Positions 57,733 through 64,000 of a stretch of 64,000 nucleotides of DNA are shown here, one piece after another. A model generated the notes under the pieces. That model did no database searches and was not told the origin of the DNA. It was given only the letters and a program-made list of their open reading frames with translations. The DNA is from Dastarcus helophoroides (lineage: Eukaryota; Arthropoda; Insecta; Coleoptera; Bothrideridae). The stretch covers positions 39,359,435-39,423,434 of the forward strand of contig CM053325.1 in assembly GCA_028583605.1 (NCBI GenBank), in the 5' to 3' direction. The translations under genes were made by a program, and so were the position numbers. Position 1 is the stretch's first letter, and every line of letters starts with the position of its first letter.

Positions 57733-57842
57733 ACATAGTGTTTCAAAATGATATCTGCGGACTGGACCCGAAGTATAATTAATCGATCAAACGAACTTAC
57801 CTGAAGTGAAGTTCGATCGTAATTATACGAGGGTCCAGCCCA
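57733..57842 (+). repeat. DIRS internal complementary region (ICR)
   Basis: The left half (ATCTGCGGACTGGACCC, AAGTATAATT) is the reverse complement of the outer end of the left inverted repeat. The right half (AATTATACGAGGGTCCAG) is the reverse complement of the right outer end. In DIRS replication this region is thought to bring the two ends together for circularisation. The match to both ends confirms the element's class and its right boundary. Confidence 0.8.
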
Positions 57843-57909
57843 AAGATATCGCTTCTTCCTCGCCCAAGTGCCAAAAGTTGCGAGCACGTAAATATAATAG
57901 ACTTTAAAG

Positions 57910-58039
57910 AATGAAGCATCGAAACCATGCAAAGAGGAAGGATGGTTTTAACTTTAAACTAGGTGCGCGACTAGTATCCAGAAACGGACTACATAGTGTT
58001 CTAAAAATGATATCTTCAGACTGGACCCTCGTATAATTA
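57910..58039 (-). repeat. DIRS right inverted terminal repeat
   Basis: Reverse complement of 50291-50420. Its outer extension to about 58088 (CACTTCACGTAAGTTCATTT, GATTAATTATAC) is complementary to the whole ICR and is absent from the left end. Confidence 0.85.
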
Positions 58040-58088
58040 CGATCGAACTTCACTTCACGTAAGTTCATTTGATTGATTAATTATACGA

Positions 58089-58867
58089 AACAAGTCATAT
58101 AGAAGTATTACTTATATGGTTAGCGCTTAGACTAAACCGAACTTCTAGTATAGCTGAAAATATTTTACAGGGATGCACAATAAAAATAGAAGCCACTTTT
58201 GTTAACAAATATTGCTGTAATGCCTTAAAAATATTTTGCCTATATAAATTTGATTCGTCAGAATTAATATTTATTTTGGTTTTCGCGTTTCTTTTTTATG
58301 TGTTGTCTGTAATTGCGAAAACATTAAGGATATAAGTGTGAACATACCATATATCCTGTCTTGATATTACCAAAATTATTTCTGCAAGGTTGGTAATGTA
58401 TAATTAGGAGGAAATTGGAGGAAATTGCGAAGTAAGTTGAGAATTACGGAAGCTTTTGCCGACTATAAGGAAAGTAAGAAATTCAAAGTTATCAATAATT
58501 GCATGAGCTGCCTTCAGGGATGACGTGTTTTATATACCTTCAATGATGAATTGTTGATAGTCACTCTAACATCCTGCGTCCAATCACCAAACGCAGCCTC
58601 CGTGAAATAACTTAGTCTACATTATGCACCCCAAGATACCCTTCTTGTTATTGTCATGACCTGACTGACATCAAGTGATTGGATTAGGTAGCTTATAACA
58701 GGCACGTTTATCGGTTTACACGATGATCCGAATTGTAATGGCCATACAGTGATAATACTCTGCCATTCATTTCCGTCAATTTTAAAGCAAAATATGCCGC
58801 CGAGAAATTATTTTAGTTTCAGCAATAAATTAAATGCAAAGCTCGTCTGCTTAGATTTTTAATAGTG
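58089..58867. other. No gene seen
   Basis: AT-rich spacer between the DIRS element and the next palindrome. Confidence 0.5.
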
Positions 58868-58869
58868 TA

Positions 58870-60161
58870 CAGGGTCTTTGGTTATAAATGCACCCCCCAT
58901 TTATCTTTCGAATTATGATAGATACAAAAAAATTTGAGCAAAAAAGTTTCTAGATATCTCTTAAATTTTTATTTAAAATAAGTTTGCGATATACAGGGTG
59001 CTACGTTTTTTCAGAATCAAAGTCAACTTTGGTTTTTTAAATGGAACAACCCAATTATTTTTTTATTTTCGAATTTTCCCAAAAATTTCACATATGTTTT
59101 ATGTAACATACCTATATCTAAATTTAATTGTTTCCGAAATATTGATAGTTATAGATCGCCAATATGATCTTGATTTTTCGTAAATAATAGATATCTATAA
59201 GAAATGTTAGATTTAAAAGTTTATAGAAATCGCTTAAATATTTATTTCAAATATGTTTGCTATATACAGGATGTTTAGCTTTCCAGAATACAAAACAATT
59301 TCGGTTTTTTAAATAGAACATCCGAATTATGTTGTTATATTTGCACTACTTTGATAAGTATTTCATAAAACATACTTATTCTTAGACTCAGCAGTTTCAA
59401 AAATGTTGTTACTTAAAAAACTGACAATTTTCTTAACTTAAAACAAAAACCTATAAGTATAACTCTGAAACCGTTTAACATAGAAGAAATGGGCCTTTTC
59501 CTTTTTATTATTGATATATTTTGAAATAAGCCAGCTTTTTATGTTACTTCATTTTTTTTTATTAAAGTTATAATCGAAATGAACTTAGGATCATATTGAC
59601 GATTTAGAACCATCAATATTTTCAAAGCAGTTAAATTTAGATATGGGGTATATTGTATAAAATATATTTTCAGGGGAATTCAAAAATGAAAAAGTAATCG
59701 GACTGTTCTACTTACAAAAAACCAAATTAAGTTTGGATTCTGGAAAAACAAAACCACCGGTATATCAATGAATCATTTCAAACAAAAATTTAGACAATTC
59801 TTGAAAACCTTTACATTTAACATTTCTTGTAGATACCTGATTATTAGTATCAAATCAAGCTCAAATTGGCTATTTATAACTATCATTATTTTGGAAACAA
59901 TTAAATTTAGCTATAGGTATGTTTTATAAAACATATGTGAAATTTTTAGGAGAATTCGAAAATAAAAAAATAACTGGAGTGTTCCGTTTAAAAAACAAAA
60001 GTTGTTGTTGTTGATTCTGAAAAAACGTAGCACCCTGTATATCGCAAACTTATTTCAAATAAAAATTTAAGAGATATTTAAAAACTTTTTCATTTAAATT
60101 TTTTTGTGTCTATCATAATTCGAAAGATAAATGGGGGGTGCATTTATAACCAAAGACCCTG
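58870..60161. mobile_element. 1.29-kb near-perfect palindromic foldback element
   Basis: CAGGGTCTTTGGTTATAAAT at the left reappears exactly reversed at the right end, with TA on both sides (58868-58869 and 60162-60163). The first ~140 bases of each arm are almost identical, including an internal second TACAGGGTGCTACG block. Similarity then continues at lower identity to a centre near 59515. The element codes for nothing; a transcript of either strand would form a ~600-bp duplex. Confidence 0.85.
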
Positions 60162-60407
60162 TATAGGCACGTATCCGAGAATTTCGATTGATTTGTTTTT
60201 TTTTATTTGTAGTAGAGGCACAAGCATCTTACCTCGAAAATGTATAAGCAATATTGCAAAGAAAAAGTTGCTCATGTCGAAGTTGTTTACTTTCGACCTT
60301 AGTGTTAAAATTTAGACTATAATATCGAACCTCAAATGTTCCACTTACATGGATCATATTAATGCTGCACGGTACCTCTAGGGATTCTCATATTTTACTT
60401 TTTCATT

Positions 60408-61339
60408 TAGTGTTGGGCTATTCGAATACAAGTTGTGAGATGTATTCGATTCTACCAAGATCTCGAATACATCCGATTCTTAACTGAAGTATTCGAATAT
60501 TCCCAGGCTCCGTAAGCTGAAGTGAGAATATGAATAGAATCGGTTCTCGCCTCGCGCAAGCAACATCTCATCATCGCATGATTCATAAGTTCTCGTGTAC
60601 TTGCTTGTATTCGAATACAAAATATGTATTCGAATACAAAATATGTATTCGAATACAAAATATGTATTCGAGATTGTGGTAGTCCGATACAACAAAACAT
60701 TGAAATGCTGAGTAGTGAATAGATTCGGTCTCCTAACTACGCTACATCTCCGATTCTTAACTTCTCGGATGTTGAATACTGTACCCGATTCTTGTATTCG
60801 AGATCTTAGACATGCATTATTGAATGCGTATTGTATTCGAAATCATTTTTATCCGAGATGGTTGGTTGCGCATTATGCTTGCACACTCCTGCATTCGAAT
60901 ATGTACCTAATTTTTAATTTATTGCTTCATTCTTCTCATAAAATTATTAAATAACAAAATGCTTAAGTACTTTTTAAAATCTGTCTTTCAATTTTAATAA
61001 TGAAATCTAACAATATCAGGAAATACAGTGCCAATATCCAATCAAAGTTAAAGATACGTATGTGAATTCTAAAGTTTCAAGATTTATTTATATTAAGAAA
61101 TTTGTATATATTCAATATTCAATTGGGGAATTACCAATTACGGGCATAGGAACAGAAGTACTGATCAAAAGTCATATCTCGCCACCACATACATCGAATA
61201 GGCCGCCGAGAAAATTTTTCTAGTAGGTATTTTATTATCCCATAATTCAATTCTTTGTATTCGAATACTTATTCGATTCTCAAAAGTATTCAAATTCAAT
61301 GTATTCGATTCTGAAAATTGTCCGATTATTCCAACACTA
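60408..61339. mobile_element. hAT-like non-autonomous element, 932 bp, rich in TATTCGAATA
   Basis: Ends TAGTGTTGG and CCAACACTA, flanked by TTTTCATT (60400-60407) and GTTTCATT (61340-61347), an 8-bp duplication with one change. The motif TATTCGA or GTATTCGAATAC occurs more than a dozen times, mostly in the outer thirds, like subterminal transposase-binding sites of hAT elements. No transposase is encoded. Confidence 0.8.
60608..60672. repeat. 19-bp tandem repeat, ~3.4 units, of palindromic GTATTCGAATAC
   Basis: Units GTATTCGAATACAAAATAT are repeated head to tail within the hAT-like element. Confidence 0.9.
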
Positions 61340-61578
61340 GTTTCATTCACTAGATTACGCTATATTATATTATTACTTTTTTATCAACATATGTGAAAAG
61401 GTTTGGTCGCAATAAATTTAAATCTCTTCGAAAACACAAAACGCAAAAGCAATTGACCGATGAACTACCTTAACAGTTTTTTTATTTCTTTTGTTGTTAA
61501 GTAACAAAACATCTTCGTGAGCAAAATACTAGGCGCTCTATAGTATTTAAACTTATTTATAATTAAATAAATTCTATA

Positions 61579-62831
61579 CGATGGTAGTCTGAGAAGTTTT
61601 CGACCTAAGAAAGGTACGAGACATTTTTTTTATAATTTTTCTTTTCAACATAAGCTTCTTGTGAGTCTACACACTTGTCTCAGCAATGCTCCCATCTATT
61701 TAACTTGTCCAAATAGTATTGGGCGTTTTTCTTTGTAAAATACTTGTTCACGAAGATGATTGCCTCCTCACTTAAGGAAAATCTCTCTCCTCCGAGCTCA
61801 AATTTTAAATGAAGGAACAAAAATATGTCTCTTGCTGCTAGATCTGGTGAGTAAGGAGGATGGTCAAGCAGTTCAAACCGTAATTCGTAGATTTTTGCTG
61901 TGGCAACCAGGAAGGTGTGAGATGGCGAATATCTTCGTGAAATGGGATTTTATTTTTCTGCAAATGTGGTCGCTTTTCCGCAATTTCTGCCTTTAGCTTG
62001 TCAAGTAATAATGAAGAGTGTGCTGCTGTACTGGGTTTTCCTCTTTGAAGAAAGTCGATTAAGATACTTCCATGACTTATTCCAAAGAACAGTTGCCGTC
62101 ACTTTACCAGTCGGAAAAAAAGTTTTTTTTTTTGGAGCCGATTCCCTCTTCGGAGACCACTGTTTTGACTGTATTTTTGTTTCGGACGTATAATGGCGTA
62201 CTCAAGTTTCATCTGCAGTAATTAATGGGTGCCAAAACTGTGCCAACAGAGTGTTGAAAATGTACATTCGAAATCGTTTTTAGTCTAACGTGAGCAAACG
62301 CGACACCCAACGCGCCTACAGCTTTCTCATGCCTAAATCTTGATTCAGTATGTGACAAACACGTTCTTTGAACATATTCATAGCCTCTGCTATCTCTTTT
62401 ATTTTAATTCGATGCTCGCTTAGCACTATTTGGTGAACTTTAGCGATGTTATCGTCAGTGATTGCAGTTTTTGGACGTCCCGAACTTTCATTGTCTCTCA
62501 AGCTGGTACGGCCACGTTTAAATTTAACTGCCCAAAATCCTTCTATGGTAAATCACGGTGCAGAGTCCCCATACATAGAGTCCAATTCATGATTAATTTG
62601 CGTAGGTGTATTGTCTTTCAAAATCAAATATTTAATGACGGCTCGATGCTCGATTATTTCCATTTTCACAATAACACTTACATCGATTCACCCAAACGAT
62701 TGGCAAATAAAAACTACGCGTCCAAAACGACTGAAATTTTGGTAGATACCTGTCAAAAGATGCACAACTACATTCCCTAATGAGTGCTGACATGTCCACT
62801 TTAAGGTGGGAAATTTTTTAGGCAACCCTCG
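61579..62831 (-). mobile_element. Mariner element remnant, 1.25 kb
   Basis: The left end CGATGGTAGTCTGAGAAGTT and, reversed, the right end CGAGGGTTGCCTAAAAAATT form a ~20-30 bp imperfect inverted repeat, with TA outside each (61577-61578 and 62832-62833). Length is close to the ~1.3 kb of intact mariners. It lies at the point where the pogo-like transposase stops. Confidence 0.85.
61600..62663 (-). pseudogene. Mariner transposase (DD34D), decayed
   Basis: The ATG at 62663 opens HRAVIKYLILKDNTPTQINH, then a TGA in the SAP*FTIEGFW context, and the well-preserved HTH stretch SGRPKTAITDDNIAKVHQIV and IKEIAEAMNMFKERVCHIL. The catalytic domain shows ADETWVRHY (first Asp), WSPKRESAPKK and PTGKVTATVLWN, then damage around the second Asp, and HPPYSPDLAARDIFLF with the third Asp. 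The C-terminus reads WEHC followed by a stop before DKCVDSQEAYVEKK. Multiple stops and at least one frameshift disable it. Confidence 0.8.
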
Positions 62832-62835
62832 TATT

Positions 62836-63553
62836 CCTTTTGTTTCTTTTTACGAGGAAATATTAACATAAGTGGCATATAAACTCCACCAGCTGAAAAC
62901 ATATTTCAGCAGTGACGATGTTGCCCCTTTCTGCTGATGTTAACGCACCTACTTGACTTTGTCCTTTATTTGCAATAACTTTTGACAATTGCTTAGGATT
63001 AACGGTAATACCTGCCTCATCGCAGTTATAATATTCTATTTGCCGTCAAATTTTGTTTATCGATAACTTGAGTCAACAAATTAAAGAACTGTGAGACTGC
63101 TACCTTGTTAAATCCCATTGCCCGAGCTCCCGAAGTTTCTTCTAGTTCTCGTATACTTAGTTCAGAATGGCGTTTAAAAAAATTTTCAGCCCAGTCCTTT
63201 TTCGCCATTCCCAATTCATTGTTAAAATTGTGCTTACAATGATTTTTTTCGGCTATTTGAAAACTTAACCTACGAAGTTCTTTCATAGTCACTCCGAATA
63301 ATCGTCTTTGCATCTCTATTAGGTATGAAGCAATTTCTGATTCCTGTTTAGCATTGAACACAGGTTGAAATTTCCCTACTGTCTTATCAATTTCTGAAAT
63401 AGGATTTTCCCGCCTCCTCTTTACATATCTTTCCAAAGTAGAGGATGGCACGGAAAAAGTATTGGATGCTTTTCTATATCCCATTTCTCCAGCAACGACA
63501 GCTTCTACTGCATGCTCCATGTTTTCTGATGACCAGCTTTGTCTGTTAGTTTT
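62836..63553 (-). pseudogene. Pogo-like (Tigger/jerky-type) transposase, 3' truncated
   Basis: The 165-codon frame 63026-63520 (with its stop) opens with MEHAVEAVVAGEMGYRKAS (psq-type HTH); the family usually starts slightly upstream (TNRQSWSSEN precedes it in frame, after a stop). A CENP-B-like HTH follows: SEIASYLIEMQRRLFGVTMK, AKKDWAENFFKRHSELS, ARAMGFNKVAVSQFFNLL. After a frameshift near 63030 the DDE domain begins with YNCDEAGITVNPKQ (first Asp) and continues VIANKGQSQVGALTSAERG and a degraded PxxxFPRKK-like block up to 62836, where the mariner starts. The rest of the DDE domain is not seen left of the mariner. Confidence 0.8.
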
Positions 63554-63570
63554 TTTAACATAGATTATAT

Positions 63571-64000
63571 AATTTCCGATTTTTAGCCTTTGGGTTTATA
63601 TAATAAAAAAATTAACGTATGGTACATAAACAGGATCATGTATCTGTCAGATCATATTAGCCAAAATTGGGCAATTTTTTGGCGTAGCTAGGAAGAAATA
63701 CACAATTTACTTCAATACTATTGTAAAACAATTGAAGCAGGTTGAAAATATTCAGTTACCTTTCAATTAAAAAATTAAAAGTTATTGGACCCAATGGTCC
63801 AAGGGATGGTTTTTGACTCAAATTGGGTCCGCCCTGCATTTGATAAAGTCATACATACATGCAGTGGTGAACTATACATGGGGAAATCTAAAATAGCTAG
63901 AAGGGCAGCTTTATCAAGTTGTGCGTTTGTAAAATAATATTTCGCCCGACTGGAGGTTAAATAAGCGGCAATTCTCGAGCGGGCCTTCTTAAAGTACACG
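63571..64000. other. No gene identified
   Basis: A 74-codon minus-strand frame (63775-63999) of unknown nature lies here. GGACCCAAT and ATTGGGTCC (63787-63830) form a small inverted repeat. Confidence 0.4.

Larger units (their letters stand above)
50289..58088 (+). mobile_element. DIRS-type tyrosine-recombinase retrotransposon (~7.8 kb, decayed)
   Basis: Order on the plus strand: left inverted terminal repeat (50291-50420), gag-like frame, RT and RNase H, tyrosine recombinase, internal complementary region (57733-57842) and right inverted repeat (57910-58039, extending to ~58088). Inverted repeats, recombinase instead of DDE integrase and an ICR complementary to both ends are the defining traits of DIRS elements. 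Between 54541 and 57412 about 2.9 kb of sequence without family resemblance separates two recombinase pieces. Frameshifts and stops throughout show it is dead. Confidence 0.85.

Noticed and set aside
60452..60700. Two overlapping minus-strand open frames with repeated YSNTYFVFEYIF-like text
   Set aside because: They are translations of the GTATTCGAATAC tandem repeat in the hAT-like element.
62430..62780. 116-codon plus-strand open frame
   Set aside because: It is antisense to the mariner transposase N-terminus, which has clear family motifs.

Overview
This window is non-coding, AT-rich insect nuclear DNA made mostly of transposable-element debris. I found no intact conserved host gene, no tRNA and no CRISPR. 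The repeat fauna (Dong/R4-like, RTE-like and Jockey-like LINEs, DIRS-type elements, mariner, pogo, hAT, an insect-type Helitron, FLYWCH and THAP fragments, and many TA-flanked foldback elements ending in CAGGGTG) fits an arthropod, most likely an insect and perhaps a beetle. The order is inference.

Layout. 1-3810: a 1.4 kb foldback element, a solo LTR on the minus strand, then a non-autonomous Helitron that carries a (TAA)n tract and a 42-bp piece of 18S rRNA. 3811-17880: mostly featureless, with a 103-bp palindrome, a short THAP-domain reading frame, a Jockey-like LINE tail, a Harbinger-like MITE, a hairpin and an RTE-like LINE remnant. 17899-18102: a short palindromic retroelement with a perfect 14-bp target duplication and a poor match to a hammerhead core; a second copy lies near 40.4 kb. 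19710-21974: foldback elements.

22915-30940: the clearest locus. Three Dong/R4-like LINE insertions lie head to tail on the minus strand, each with its 3' end on a TAA-type tract. Two are nearly full length (Myb-like N-terminus, reverse transcriptase, CCHC knuckle, restriction-like endonuclease). Both are dead, but through different lesions, and they share a conserved 5' leader.

30945-50000: a chain of 1.3-2.0 kb foldback elements, a second related solo LTR, a pogo-type MITE, two FLYWCH fragments, a hAT element holding ZBED-like transposase and LINE fragments, and a TIR element with a degenerate HTH transposase. At 41302-41350 (minus) there is a sequence that satisfies every core position of a type I hammerhead ribozyme.

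50289-58088: a DIRS-type tyrosine-recombinase retrotransposon with inverted terminal repeats, gag, RT/RNase H, recombinase and an internal complementary region that matches both outer ends. Its gag holds a (GA)n tract coding for Arg-Glu repeats. 58870-60161: a nearly perfect 1.3 kb palindrome. 60408-61339: a hAT-like MITE with many TATTCGAATA motifs. 61579-62831: a mariner remnant that truncates a pogo-like transposase at 62836-63553.

All family assignments come from reading motifs by eye; no database search was run.
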